From the NCBI GenBank assembly GCA_025916135.1, contig CP104793.1:3162001-3226000 (forward strand): a stretch of 64,000 bases of DNA, given 5' to 3'. The notes below the pieces were generated by a model. That model was not told the DNA's origin and did not search any database. It saw only the letters and a list, made by a program, of their open reading frames with translations. Source of the DNA: Rhodobacteraceae bacterium D3-12. GTDB lineage: Bacteria; Pseudomonadota; Alphaproteobacteria; Rhodobacterales; Rhodobacteraceae. Position 1 is the stretch's first letter. The number at the start of each line of letters is the position of its first letter. Position numbers and translations under genes: made by a program. Below, piece by piece: positions 18,702 to 27,578 of the stretch.

Positions 18702-19678
18702 GGTATCCAGCAACCGAGAAGTTGGAGATCATTCGCACAGTTGAAGGGTCGCATCTGCCAACCAAGAAGACCCTTGATATGCTGGGCATCCCGCGCACCA
18801 CATTTTACCGATGGTATGACCGATATGTCGAAGGTGGCTTGGATGCCTTGGCAGATCGTTCGCCACGTCCAAAGTCGGTCTGGAACCGCATCCCTGATAT
18901 CCGCCGTGACGATCTGATCGAGTTTGCGTTGGAGCATGAGGCACTGACCACACGCGAGCTGGCCGTTAAATATACCGATGAGAAGCGATATTTTGTCTCT
19001 GAATCATCGGTTTACCGCATCCTGAAAGCCGCTGATCTGATTACTGCGCCGGACTACGTGGTGATCAAGGCCGCCGATGAGTTCACGGACAAGACCACCG
19101 CCATCAACCAGATGTGGCAGACTGACTTCACCTACTTCAAGATCATTGGCTGGGGCTGGTATTACCTGTCCACCATCCTCGACGACTACAGCCGCTACAT
19201 CATCGCCTGGAAGCTCTGCACGAACATGCGGGCCGAGGATGTGACCAGCACGATCGAGCTGGCGCTTCAGGCATCGGGCTGCGACCAGGCCGTGGTCCGA
19301 CACAAACCCCGTCTGCTCAGCGACAACGGATCCTGTTACATCTCTGGCGATCTGGCCAAATGGCTGGAGGATCAGAAGATGGACCACGTTCGCGGAGCGC
19401 CATTCCACCCGCAAACCCAAGGCAAAATAGAACGATGGCATCAGACCATGAAGAACCGTGTTCTGCTGGAGAATTACTACCTGCCCGGTGATCTCGAGCG
19501 ACAGATCGGGGCCTTCGTCGACTACTACAACAACCAGCGCTACCACGAGAGCCTGAATAACGTCACACCCGCCGACGTCTACTTTGGACGGGACAAAGCC
19601 ATTCTGAGAGAAAGGGAGAAGATCAAGAAACTGACGATCCGACAACGCCGCTTGCAACATCAAAAACAAGCCGCATAA
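18698..19678 (+). CDS. IS3-family transposase OrfB (copy 1)
   Basis: A 326-residue DDE integrase-fold transposase. It has an N-terminal HTH (TLDMLGIPRTTFYRWYDRY) and the acidic triad in QTDFTYF, LLSDNGS and GKIERWHQ. The ATG overlaps the orfA stop (ATGA) in the -1 frame, and the frame is open back to 18626, so a frameshifted OrfAB protein can be made. The predicted protein is identical to that of copy 2. Confidence 0.94.
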   Translation: MRYPATEKLEIIRTVEGSHLPTKKTLDMLGIPRTTFYRWYDRYVEGGLDALADRSPRPKSVWNRIPDIRRDDLIEFALEHEALTTRELAVKYTDEKRYFVSESSVYRILKAADLITAPDYVVIKAADEFTDKTTAINQMWQTDFTYFKIIGWGWYYLSTILDDYSRYIIAWKLCTNMRAEDVTSTIELALQASGCDQAVVRHKPRLLSDNGSCYISGDLAKWLEDQKMDHVRGAPFHPQTQGKIERWHQTMKNRVLLENYYLPGDLERQIGAFVDYYNNQRYHESLNNVTPADVYFGRDKAILREREKIKKLTIRQRRLQHQKQAA

Positions 19679-19751
19679 TCAATCACGCAACCGAACCAGA
19701 GCCTCCAATGTTCAAGCCGCTCTGATGTCCCATTTTATATGACGACTGACA

Positions 19752-20310
19752 GCTATACCTGCGCGGCAAGCTTGCTCGATTTCGTATTGTAACCCTCACA
19801 ATCGCTCCTCCTAAAGGTCAGAAAAAATCTTCGTGGCGAACTTCCAAGTCGTGGAGACGCCATAGTGGGTTCAAAACATGTTAGCCGAATTTTGGTCAAG
19901 TATTTGTTTTTGCTAAAATAATTTAGCACATCCTCGATCCTTGGAAAGAAGCACAACGTTCATCGAACGAGGGAAAGGTTGTTGGGCAATATGTGCCCGT
20001 CTTTCTCCGAGAATGGGAAAGTGCACATCTGAAGAAAAATAATTTCATACATACTCAGCGTTGTCAGCGTGGGTGCAACGCGGTGAACAGCGAATCGCGA
20101 ACATCAATGCAAGGGTGATTCTCCGTCCCCTTGACGTCCGTAGCAGCCCGAAGAGCTGCGTTTCCGACAGTTCGTATCGTAAACCAGCCCCCTCTTTATG
20201 GGGTGATCCTCGCACCTTTACTCTGGGCGGCGAGCCATGGAGCGGCTATCCTCTTGTAGGTTGTGCACGCGGCACGTTAGGGACGGGTGCAAAAGCATTG
20301 AGGGCAGGAA
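19752..20310. other. gene-poor, low-G+C stretch between IS copy 1 and the helicase
   Basis: These 559 bases hold only short, unconvincing frames. It is the place where a partner gene of the helicase or the missing part of the serine recombinase might have been, but nothing recognisable as either remains in the frames examined. The helicase promoter must lie here. No terminator was noted. Confidence 0.45.
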
Positions 20311-22890
20311 ATGGCATTTAAAAGAAGCAAATCGAAGCAAGACATTTTTGAGAACCCAATTGACCTATTCAGATCATTCTCTCGACGAGCGTACCCTTCT
20401 GAAATGCCGCATCAGCGAGCTATTATTCAGTCGTACGTAGAGAAAGCGTTAGACAAGGCAGATGTTGCCTTGCAACTTCCCACTGGAAGCGGAAAAACTC
20501 TGGTAGGAGCGATCATTGGAGAATGGCGTAGGCGTAAATTCAATGAGAGGGTAGTATTCTTGTGCCCCACGCGACAGCTAGTAAATCAAACTGTCGAACA
20601 ATGCAGAGACAAGTACGGTATGGACGTTCTCGGCTTTACCGGCAGCAAGAAGAACTACGATCCAAGTGCCATTGCGGAATATCGACAGGGTCGGAAACTA
20701 GCGGTTACAACCTATCAAAGCCTATTCAACATCAACCCATTCTTTAATGATGCGGAGACGATCATCATCGATGACGCACATGCTGCGGAGAATTATATCG
20801 GGAAGATGTGGTCTTTAGAAATCAATGGCGCTGATAAAAATCACAAAGCTCTTTTTCAGTCGGTAGCAAATATTTTAAAGCCGCACATCGGGCGGCTCGA
20901 TTACTCCATCCTAAGCGGAGATGTAAAATCATTCGCAGACGTCGGATGGGTAGACAAGATTCCTACTCCCGTCCTCGCTAAGATTATTGACCCATTGACT
21001 GAGGCGTTGGACGTTAACGCAGAGGATTCAAATCTTGTGTTCCCTTGGCGGCTGTTGCGAGGTCATCTTTCTGCGTGCCACATCTACTTATCTTATGGCG
21101 AGATTTTGATAAGACCGCTTATTCCGCCAACGTGGTCTCTGGACGTTTTTGAAAAAGCCTCCCACCGGATATATATGTCTGCGACGCTAGGTGAAGGGGG
21201 CGACTTAGAGAGACTTACAGGCCGTGAAGAGGTCTTTAGACTCGCTGCTCCAGCCGGTCACAACTTGGACAGTGTGGGTCGCCGCTTTTTCTTGTTTCCC
21301 GGTATGTCACTTCAAGATGCGGAAGCACAAGATTTACGATTGGAGCTCATTCAAAAAGCGGGTCGAGCTGTAATTCTGACGCCTAGCATGAAAGATGCCG
21401 CAAAAGCGAAAAGCAAGATCGAAGATATTGGCTATGATGTTTTCTCTGCGGAAGACATTGAGGATTCAAAGGCCGCGTTTGTGGGCTCTAAAAAAGCTGT
21501 TGCTGTGATGGCTGGTCGATACGATGGAATAGATTTTCCAAACGATGAATGTCGTCTGCTCTGTGTGGAGAACCTTCCGAAGGCGACAAATCTTCAAGAG
21601 AGATTCGTTTCTAAGAAGATGGGTGCGGAGCTGCTGCTTAATACTCGTATCCAGACCCGGGTGCTTCAGGCGATTGGTCGATGCACCCGAAGCCTGCAAG
21701 ATCATTCAGCAGTGTTGATTTCGGGAGACGAGCTTCAGGATTATTTGACCGATAAAAACCGTAGACGTCACTTCTTACCTGAACTGCAGGCTGAAATTGA
21801 TTTTGGGGTTGACCAATCTATAGACGTTGAGGCTTCCGATTTTAATGAGAATTTCGATGTGTTTCTCGAAAACGATGCAGATTGGCGTGACGTAGATGAG
21901 GATATTGTAGTAGCAACAAGGACTGCGGAAAAGATTCCTTTCCCCGCATCGGGCGAGCTAGCGGATGCCGTACGTAGTGAAGTTAAGTACCAGAAAGCAA
22001 TCTGGGCATCGGACTATGAACAAGCGCTGAGGCATTCCAAAACAGTTCTGGAAAAATTGACCGGTCCAGAACTGCGGGGGTATCGTGCTCTGTGGCATTA
22101 TCTCGCGGGTTCGGCAGCATATCTGCTTAGTGAGCAGGGCGATCCAAATGCGGGTGAGATATCTAAAGATCAATACCGAGCAGCGATTAAGGCCGCTAGC
22201 AACCTTCCTTGGACGTCAACGCTATTACCAAAAAGGGAGCTTGATGGACCTGAAAGCGAAATCGACTTCGAACTTTCGTTACAGGTTGAGCGAATAGAGA
22301 GTAAATTTCTACGGCTTGGGATCGCGCACGACAGGAAGTTTTCCGAGATTGAGAAGAATATTCTAGAGGGATTAGATCGTGAAGAACACTTCGAGAGCGC
22401 ACAAGTAATGCTGGGTGAAATGCTAGGCTTTCTGGCTGGCAACGAAGAGACAGATGCTGCACCTGATCCGTGGTGGCTTGGAAACACTAAAGGCATTGTC
22501 TTTGAAGACTATGTAGGTGCTAAGCAAGACACCCTTGGCGCGGATAAAGCTCGGCAGGCCGCGAGCCATCCAATCTGGATGAAAGAAAAAGTCGACGTTG
22601 CAGCAGAATGTGAAATATTACCAGTGATTGTCGGACCTATCTCCAAGGCCCATGACGGAGCATTTCCGCACCTCAACTCCGTTTCATTCTGGTCACTTGA
22701 TGACTTCAAAGAATGGGCAGCAGATGCTCTGGCCTGCCTGCGTGAGATGAAGACCCTTTTGGCTCGTGAAGGTGATTTGGTTTGGCGCGCAGATGCAGCG
22801 AAAACCCTTGAGAACAACGGCATGTCTATGTCTGCGATCTTAGGTGCCCGGTCTAAGAGTATTGCGGCGGACGTACTGGGTAAAGCGTAG
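20311..22890 (+). CDS. SF2 DEAD/DEAH-box helicase, possibly a defence helicase
   Basis: An 859-residue superfamily 2 helicase. Motif I is LPTGSGKT at residues 56-63, motif Ia PTRQL at 86-90, motif II DDAH at 154-157, motif III MSATL at 289-293, motif V RYDGIDFP at 403-410 and motif VI QAIGRCTR at 453-460. The GIDFP...GRCTR pattern is reminiscent of Rad3/DinG-type and Hachiman HamB-type helicases. Residues about 500-859 are an unrecognised, probably helical region. Its A+T content is well above the core genes, indicating transfer. No nuclease or HamA-like partner is adjacent. The defence role is inference only. Confidence 0.85.
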   Translation: MAFKRSKSKQDIFENPIDLFRSFSRRAYPSEMPHQRAIIQSYVEKALDKADVALQLPTGSGKTLVGAIIGEWRRRKFNERVVFLCPTRQLVNQTVEQCRDKYGMDVLGFTGSKKNYDPSAIAEYRQGRKLAVTTYQSLFNINPFFNDAETIIIDDAHAAENYIGKMWSLEINGADKNHKALFQSVANILKPHIGRLDYSILSGDVKSFADVGWVDKIPTPVLAKIIDPLTEALDVNAEDSNLVFPWRLLRGHLSACHIYLSYGEILIRPLIPPTWSLDVFEKASHRIYMSATLGEGGDLERLTGREEVFRLAAPAGHNLDSVGRRFFLFPGMSLQDAEAQDLRLELIQKAGRAVILTPSMKDAAKAKSKIEDIGYDVFSAEDIEDSKAAFVGSKKAVAVMAGRYDGIDFPNDECRLLCVENLPKATNLQERFVSKKMGAELLLNTRIQTRVLQAIGRCTRSLQDHSAVLISGDELQDYLTDKNRRRHFLPELQAEIDFGVDQSIDVEASDFNENFDVFLENDADWRDVDEDIVVATRTAEKIPFPASGELADAVRSEVKYQKAIWASDYEQALRHSKTVLEKLTGPELRGYRALWHYLAGSAAYLLSEQGDPNAGEISKDQYRAAIKAASNLPWTSTLLPKRELDGPESEIDFELSLQVERIESKFLRLGIAHDRKFSEIEKNILEGLDREEHFESAQVMLGEMLGFLAGNEETDAAPDPWWLGNTKGIVFEDYVGAKQDTLGADKARQAASHPIWMKEKVDVAAECEILPVIVGPISKAHDGAFPHLNSVSFWSLDDFKEWAADALACLREMKTLLAREGDLVWRADAAKTLENNGMSMSAILGARSKSIAADVLGKA

Positions 22891-22909
22891 GTAAACCTCT
22901 GGTGCGGAT

Positions 22910-22938
22910 GAGTAGCCTCAGGTTACCTGAGGCTACTC
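22910..22938. repeat. perfect 29-bp palindrome after the helicase gene
   Basis: Fourteen-base arms GAGTAGCCTCAGGT and ACCTGAGGCTACTC around a single T, 19 bases after the helicase stop. No T tract follows on either side, so it is either a terminator without a U run or a recombination or protein-binding site. Confidence 0.7.
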
Positions 22939-23021
22939 AGAATGGACGATCGCTTCGCGGGCGTGTCAAATTCACTGGTGTCGAGTGCGAACGTAAATTT
23001 CAAGTTGGTTGGTAAATGATG

Positions 23022-23041
23022 GATTCCCGCCCCGGGCACCA
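23022..23041 (+). repeat. tRNA-Phe 3'-end copy, candidate attachment site (right copy)
   Basis: GATTCCCGCCCCGGGCACCA matches the last 20 bases of tRNA-Phe at 18 positions; the two differences are an adjacent C/G swap. The rest of the tRNA is absent. It lies 146 bases before the integrase start, the usual arrangement for a P4-type element. Confidence 0.6.
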
Positions 23042-23060
23042 CTTTAACTTCCAGCACCAT

Positions 23061-23115
23061 CCAGTAACGTCCAACTTATTGTAATGGTTGGATTCCGAGT
23101 CCAGTGGCGTCCAAC
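23061..23115. repeat. direct repeats CCAGTnnCGTCCAAC before the integrase
   Basis: CCAGTAACGTCCAAC at 23061-23075 and CCAGTGGCGTCCAAC at 23101-23115 are spaced 40 bases apart, with a partial third copy CCAGTGACAG at 23121. Regular direct repeats beside att and int are typical of integrase arm-binding sites, which would also allow autoregulation of the integrase promoter. Confidence 0.55.
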
Positions 23116-23187
23116 GAAAACCAGTGACAGCGGCAAAAATTGGGGGTATAATGTGGGGTAAGTATAATTTGATTCCGGTTTTTCTCA

Positions 23188-24384
23188 GTGCCACTGTCCG
23201 ATGTCGCCATCCGTAACCTCAAGTCGCGAGAGAAGCCCTTCAAGGCGACCGACTCGCATGGCCTCTACCTGCTGATAAATCCAACGGGATCAAGGCTTTG
23301 GCGCTTTAAGTACCGGTTCAACGGCAAGGAAAAACTGCTGGCGCTGGGCAGCTATCCGCTGGTCGGTCTCAAGCTCGCGCGGGAAAAACGAGACGATGCG
23401 CGTCTGTTGCTCGTCGAAGGGTATGATCCGTCCATCGAACGCAAGCGAAGAAAGCGCCAAGAATTTCTCGAGCAAGGCATCTCCTTTTCGGACCTGGCCG
23501 CGGAATATCTCGATAAGTTGCGCCGCGAAGGGCGGGCCGCTCAGACCCTCAAGAAGCTGGGGTGGATTATTTCGCTTGCCGAGGCGCGCCTGGGTGACAT
23601 GGAAGTCAAGGATATTGAAACACAGGACATCCTCGCCTGCCTGCGCGTGGTCGAGGCCGAGGGCAAGTTCGAGACCGCAGGACGTTTGAGATCTACGATC
23701 GGTGCGATCCTGCGCTACGCGATCGCCACGGGCCGCGCGACGACCGACCCAACGCAGGCCTTGAAGGGGGCTCTCATCAGCCCGAGGAAAAAGCACCGCT
23801 CTGCATTGACGGACAAGCGCGAGTTGGGGGCGTTGATGCTGGCCATCGATGCCTATTCCGGCGAGCCGAAAACTGCCATCGGTTTGCAACTCCTGGCTAT
23901 CTTGGCCCCGAGACCCGGCGAGCTTCGTCTTTCAAGCTGGGACGAGTTCGATTTTGAAGAGGCGACTTGGCGTATTCCAGCAGAAAGGATGAAGATGCGC
24001 CTTCCGCACCGTGTCCCGCTTCCGCGACAAGCCGTGGGCTGGTTGGAAGACCTTGCGCGGTATCGCCAAAAGAGTGAACTGCTGTTTCCGTCGACACGCG
24101 ACTGGAAGAAAGCGATTTCGGAAAACACCTTCAACCAGGCCATCCGTCGGATGGGCTACGACAAGGACATGGTCACCGCCCACGGCTTCCGCGCGACTTT
24201 CTCGACATTGGCCAACGAGTCTGGCAAGTGGAACCCCGACGCGATCGAGCGAGCGCTTGCCCACGTGGAAGGCAACGATGTGCGCCGGGCTTACGCACGC
24301 GGTGAGCACTGGGACGAGCGGGTGGAAATGGCGCAATGGTGGGCCAACGAGTTGGATCTTTACCGCGAGCAAGCCGCCGTATGA
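23188..24384 (+). CDS. P4-type tyrosine integrase
   Basis: A 398-residue site-specific recombinase. The N-terminal DUF4102-like domain (ATDSHGLYLLINPTGSRLW) is the arm-binding part. A SAM-like core-binding domain spans about 95-190. The catalytic domain shows PRPGELRLSSWDE (Arg), HGFRATFSTLAN (His-x-x-Arg) and a final Tyr in VRRAYARGEH. The GTG start begins the conserved LSDVAIRNLK. It lies beside a tRNA-end copy and arm-type repeats, so it probably drove integration of the DNA to its right. It overlaps the next gene by ATGA. Confidence 0.93.
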   Translation: MPLSDVAIRNLKSREKPFKATDSHGLYLLINPTGSRLWRFKYRFNGKEKLLALGSYPLVGLKLAREKRDDARLLLVEGYDPSIERKRRKRQEFLEQGISFSDLAAEYLDKLRREGRAAQTLKKLGWIISLAEARLGDMEVKDIETQDILACLRVVEAEGKFETAGRLRSTIGAILRYAIATGRATTDPTQALKGALISPRKKHRSALTDKRELGALMLAIDAYSGEPKTAIGLQLLAILAPRPGELRLSSWDEFDFEEATWRIPAERMKMRLPHRVPLPRQAVGWLEDLARYRQKSELLFPSTRDWKKAISENTFNQAIRRMGYDKDMVTAHGFRATFSTLANESGKWNPDAIERALAHVEGNDVRRAYARGEHWDERVEMAQWWANELDLYREQAAV

Positions 24385-25130
24385 CTGAGGCAGGCAAATC
24401 ATCGGAGAACGAAGGCGCGGATACGCGCGGTATCTCGATCGAAACCGCGTCCAAGGTCGTGCTGGCGTCCGAGGCACCTCTCAAGGTCGGTATAATAGAT
24501 GAGCACTTTTGCGCGGCGCTGAACCACCTTGTAGCCGAGATTACTGTGCTCTCTTTGTCGCGCGACCCTAGGAGTGCACGTAAGGAGATCGATCGCTTGG
24601 AGCGTGCCTTCCAGTCATACCAGCGCTTGGCCGAGAAGTTGCCTTCGCACGGTTTGTTCCCACCGAAGCCACCGGCAGATTGGAGGGCCGCGGTGACGCT
24701 CTGGCTTCTGAACACAAAGGCTGACTTGAATTCGATGAAAATTCAGCGTCGCACTAATGACTTGTCGCCGTTCTATCCACGAGCAATCGGCCTCTTCAAC
24801 GCCGCCTTTCAGTCGGAGATCACGATCTGGCATGACGGTGGCGATAATAGCTCGCCGTTGGTAAAATTTGCTGAGGCCGTGATAAACAGCGCGCGTGAAG
24901 CAATAGACCTTGACGCGTTAGCAAGCCAAGCTCGCTTTGAATCCAAAGAGTTACTAAACCCGTGGCGAACGCCCACGCGCGACGCAATCCGCGTTGGACT
25001 TCAAAATGGTCGTGAGAAGATGCCTGTCGAGGGCGCAGGTCCATTGGGCGCAGATGGCTACGAAGGGCCTCGGCAACCGATCTGGCTCTCATACTCCGGA
25101 ATGTTCGCGAGCATGCTTAAGCCAGGTTGA
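24381..25130 (+). CDS. unknown protein co-transcribed with the integrase
   Basis: A 249-residue soluble protein with no motif I recognise. Its ATG overlaps the integrase stop, so the two are translationally coupled. The middle portion (residues about 60-130) is helical and charged. There is no signal peptide or membrane segment. Codon use is intermediate between island and core. Its tight linkage suggests a role in integration or element maintenance, but this is inference. Confidence 0.7.
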   Translation: MTEAGKSSENEGADTRGISIETASKVVLASEAPLKVGIIDEHFCAALNHLVAEITVLSLSRDPRSARKEIDRLERAFQSYQRLAEKLPSHGLFPPKPPADWRAAVTLWLLNTKADLNSMKIQRRTNDLSPFYPRAIGLFNAAFQSEITIWHDGGDNSSPLVKFAEAVINSAREAIDLDALASQARFESKELLNPWRTPTRDAIRVGLQNGREKMPVEGAGPLGADGYEGPRQPIWLSYSGMFASMLKPG

Positions 25131-25247
25131 TCGAAGCATGGGAAAAGTTCGCTGCGTTTCAGACGCGAGCTTTTCTTACTAAATCCAGCAAGATCCATGC
25201 ATGTCTGGCGGCAGTCAAAGCTGTCCAGATATGAATGGAGAAACTCG

Positions 25248-25493
25248 ATGCGCGCCAAAACGATAACGGACACACCGTGGAAAAACTGCCCGCCTTCTGG
25301 TCGCCTGCTGCGACCGGAAGAAGTATTTGAACGCACAGGGCTTAGCCGTTCGCAGGTTTACGCGATGATTGCCGATCGCAAGTTCCCGCCCTTCCTCAAA
25401 GTTTCGAGCCGTGCGTCGGCGTTGCCCGAAGCCTGGTTGGACTGCTTCGTGCAAGATTGCGCGAAAGCAGCATTGGAAGACATCCAACCTTAA
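25248..25493 (+). CDS. AlpA-family phage/island regulator
   Basis: An 81-residue DNA-binding protein with the AlpA pattern RLLRPEEVFERTGLSRSQVY followed by IADRKFPPFLKV and a C-terminal SALPEAWLDCFV. AlpA-like proteins activate excision genes of P4-like elements, fitting the integrase 0.9 kb upstream. ATG 25248 gives the usual length; an in-frame start at 25197 is possible. Confidence 0.82.
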   Translation: MRAKTITDTPWKNCPPSGRLLRPEEVFERTGLSRSQVYAMIADRKFPPFLKVSSRASALPEAWLDCFVQDCAKAALEDIQP

Positions 25494-25544
25494 ACCAGGC
25501 CCCAACAAGACATCCAGAAACCCACTGAGATATGGAGAAAATCC

Positions 25545-25868
25545 GTGAGAACGTTAGCAAATGATATCGTTGGCAACATGCGGCCCGAGGAACTGGCGGC
25601 ACACCGTGCAGACCTTACGCAGCAGGCAGTTCTTTTGGGTCCAATGCCGTCTCCTAAGGAAATCGAAGAGAACTGGCCATGGTTTCTTGCATGGCAAAGC
25701 AACCACGATACGCCTCCCTCCTTTCGTGCCGTTCATGATGACAGCGATCAGGTTTCAGCGCATCTGAGCGAGTTCTTCCAGTTCTGGTATCATGTGCAAC
25801 TGAGTTATTTGGCGGTTCTCACGTGCCATGGAGAGATGACAATGGAGGGGGTGGTTTGCAGGCGTTAG
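25545..25868 (+). CDS. small hypothetical island protein
   Basis: A 107-residue frame beginning with GTG, preceded by ATGGAGAA as a possible ribosome site, 51 bases after the AlpA gene and on the same strand. Tryptophan-rich centre (ENWPWFLAWQSNHD). No family recognised. It could be truncated at its 3' end, because the last residues look unlike folded protein. Confidence 0.45.
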   Translation: MRTLANDIVGNMRPEELAAHRADLTQQAVLLGPMPSPKEIEENWPWFLAWQSNHDTPPSFRAVHDDSDQVSAHLSEFFQFWYHVQLSYLAVLTCHGEMTMEGVVCRR

Positions 25869-26226
25869 CATTTTCAAGTCCGGCGGGTCGCACGCTTTTC
25901 GTGTCTCACCGCTTTCCCACTTTGGCTAAAGCACGACACGAAACCTCAAGCGCCAAACTTGCAAGCATCGTTTCGAGCAAATTAGTCAACTCCCAATAGA
26001 ACGATCTCATCCAAAAACCTAGCTTCGTACACTTCGTCGCGCCGATCGCGCACGAGGCCTGGCGAAGCCGTGCCAGGGGAAAACGACCGTGTCACAGCAT
26101 GATTCAAGGACTATCACCTACTCGCTCGGCAGAGGAGACAATCTAGGCCGACCTGTCAGTCGTCATATAAAATGGGACATCAGAGCGGCTTGAACATTGG
26201 AGGCTCTGGTTCGGTTGCGTGATTGA

Positions 26227-27207
26227 TTATGCGGCTTGTTTTTGATGTTGCAAGCGGCGTTGTCGGATCGTCAGTTTCTTGATCTTCTCCCTTTCTCTCA
26301 GAATGGCTTTGTCCCGTCCAAAGTAGACGTCGGCGGGTGTGACGTTATTCAGGCTCTCGTGGTAGCGCTGGTTGTTGTAGTAGTCGACGAAGGCCCCGAT
26401 CTGTCGCTCGAGATCACCGGGCAGGTAGTAATTCTCCAGCAGAACACGGTTCTTCATGGTCTGATGCCATCGTTCTATTTTGCCTTGGGTTTGCGGGTGG
26501 AATGGCGCTCCGCGAACGTGGTCCATCTTCTGATCCTCCAGCCATTTGGCCAGATCGCCAGAGATGTAACAGGATCCGTTGTCGCTGAGCAGACGGGGTT
26601 TGTGTCGGACCACGGCCTGGTCGCAGCCCGATGCCTGAAGCGCCAGCTCGATCGTGCTGGTCACATCCTCGGCCCGCATGTTCGTGCAGAGCTTCCAGGC
26701 GATGATGTAGCGGCTGTAGTCGTCGAGGATGGTGGACAGGTAATACCAGCCCCAGCCAATGATCTTGAAGTAGGTGAAGTCAGTCTGCCACATCTGGTTG
26801 ATGGCGGTGGTCTTGTCCGTGAACTCATCGGCGGCCTTGATCACCACGTAGTCCGGCGCAGTAATCAGATCAGCGGCTTTCAGGATGCGGTAAACCGATG
26901 ATTCAGAGACAAAATATCGCTTCTCATCGGTATATTTAACGGCCAGCTCGCGTGTGGTCAGTGCCTCATGCTCCAACGCAAACTCGATCAGATCGTCACG
27001 GCGGATATCAGGGATGCGGTTCCAGACCGACTTTGGACGTGGCGAACGATCTGCCAAGGCATCCAAGCCACCTTCGACATATCGGTCATACCATCGGTAA
27101 AATGTGGTGCGCGGGATGCCCAGCATATCAAGGGTCTTCTTGGTTGGCAGATGCGACCCTTCAACTGTGCGAATGATCTCCAACTTCTCGGTTGCTGGAT
27201 ACCTCAT
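26227..27207 (-). CDS. IS3-family transposase OrfB (copy 2)
   Basis: A 326-residue DDE transposase identical in predicted sequence to the copy-1 OrfB, with the same acidic triad contexts (QTDFTYF, LLSDNGS, GKIERWHQ). The start overlaps the orfA stop in the -1 frame. Confidence 0.94.
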   Translation of the reverse strand: MRYPATEKLEIIRTVEGSHLPTKKTLDMLGIPRTTFYRWYDRYVEGGLDALADRSPRPKSVWNRIPDIRRDDLIEFALEHEALTTRELAVKYTDEKRYFVSESSVYRILKAADLITAPDYVVIKAADEFTDKTTAINQMWQTDFTYFKIIGWGWYYLSTILDDYSRYIIAWKLCTNMRAEDVTSTIELALQASGCDQAVVRHKPRLLSDNGSCYISGDLAKWLEDQKMDHVRGAPFHPQTQGKIERWHQTMKNRVLLENYYLPGDLERQIGAFVDYYNNQRYHESLNNVTPADVYFGRDKAILREREKIKKLTIRQRRLQHQKQAA

Positions 27208-27578
27208 TCCTCGAACTCCCCAGCCCCTGTCATGCTTTTTTTGAGCAGACGGTTTTCCAAGGTGAGGTCGGCCACGCATTCCTTCAGGGCCATGGCCTCA
27301 GATCTCAACTCCTTCACCTCAGGCGATGTCGCTTGACGCGCCGTGTCGCCGGAAAGACGACGCTTTCCAGCCTCAAGGAATTCCTTCGACCAAGTGTAAT
27401 ACAGGCTGTCAGAAATACCCTCGCGGCGACATAACGCCGAGATGCTTTCCTCCCCGCGCAATCCGGCCAAAACAATGCGGATCTTCTCCTCCGCCGAGTA
27501 GGTCTGGCGGGTCTTGCGGCGGATGTTTTTGACCAGCTTGTCAGCTGCGCCTTTCGATGTTCCGGGCTTCTTGTTCAT
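27204..27578 (-). CDS. IS3-family transposase OrfA (copy 2)
   Basis: A 124-residue HTH protein identical in predicted sequence to copy-1 OrfA, including the A7 frameshift region before its stop. An AAGGAG site precedes the ATG. Confidence 0.93.
   Translation of the reverse strand: MNKKPGTSKGAADKLVKNIRRKTRQTYSAEEKIRIVLAGLRGEESISALCRREGISDSLYYTWSKEFLEAGKRRLSGDTARQATSPEVKELRSEAMALKECVADLTLENRLLKKSMTGAGEFEE

Larger units (their letters stand above)
18242..19751 (+). mobile_element. IS3-family insertion sequence, copy 1
   Basis: 1,510 bp bounded by imperfect 26-bp inverted repeats. The left end reads TGTCTGACGTCA, the right end (complement) TGTCAGTCGTCA, and both end inward in ATGGGACA. It contains orfA and orfB with a shifted frame and a DDE transposase. 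Boundaries were fixed by comparing the two copies in the window. No matching target duplication is visible at its ends. It interrupts the serine recombinase. Confidence 0.92.

Noticed and set aside
20061-20321. An 86-codon frame just before the helicase as a HamA-like partner
   Set aside because: Too short, ends inside the helicase start, and shows no similarity to a nuclease or DUF1837 pattern.
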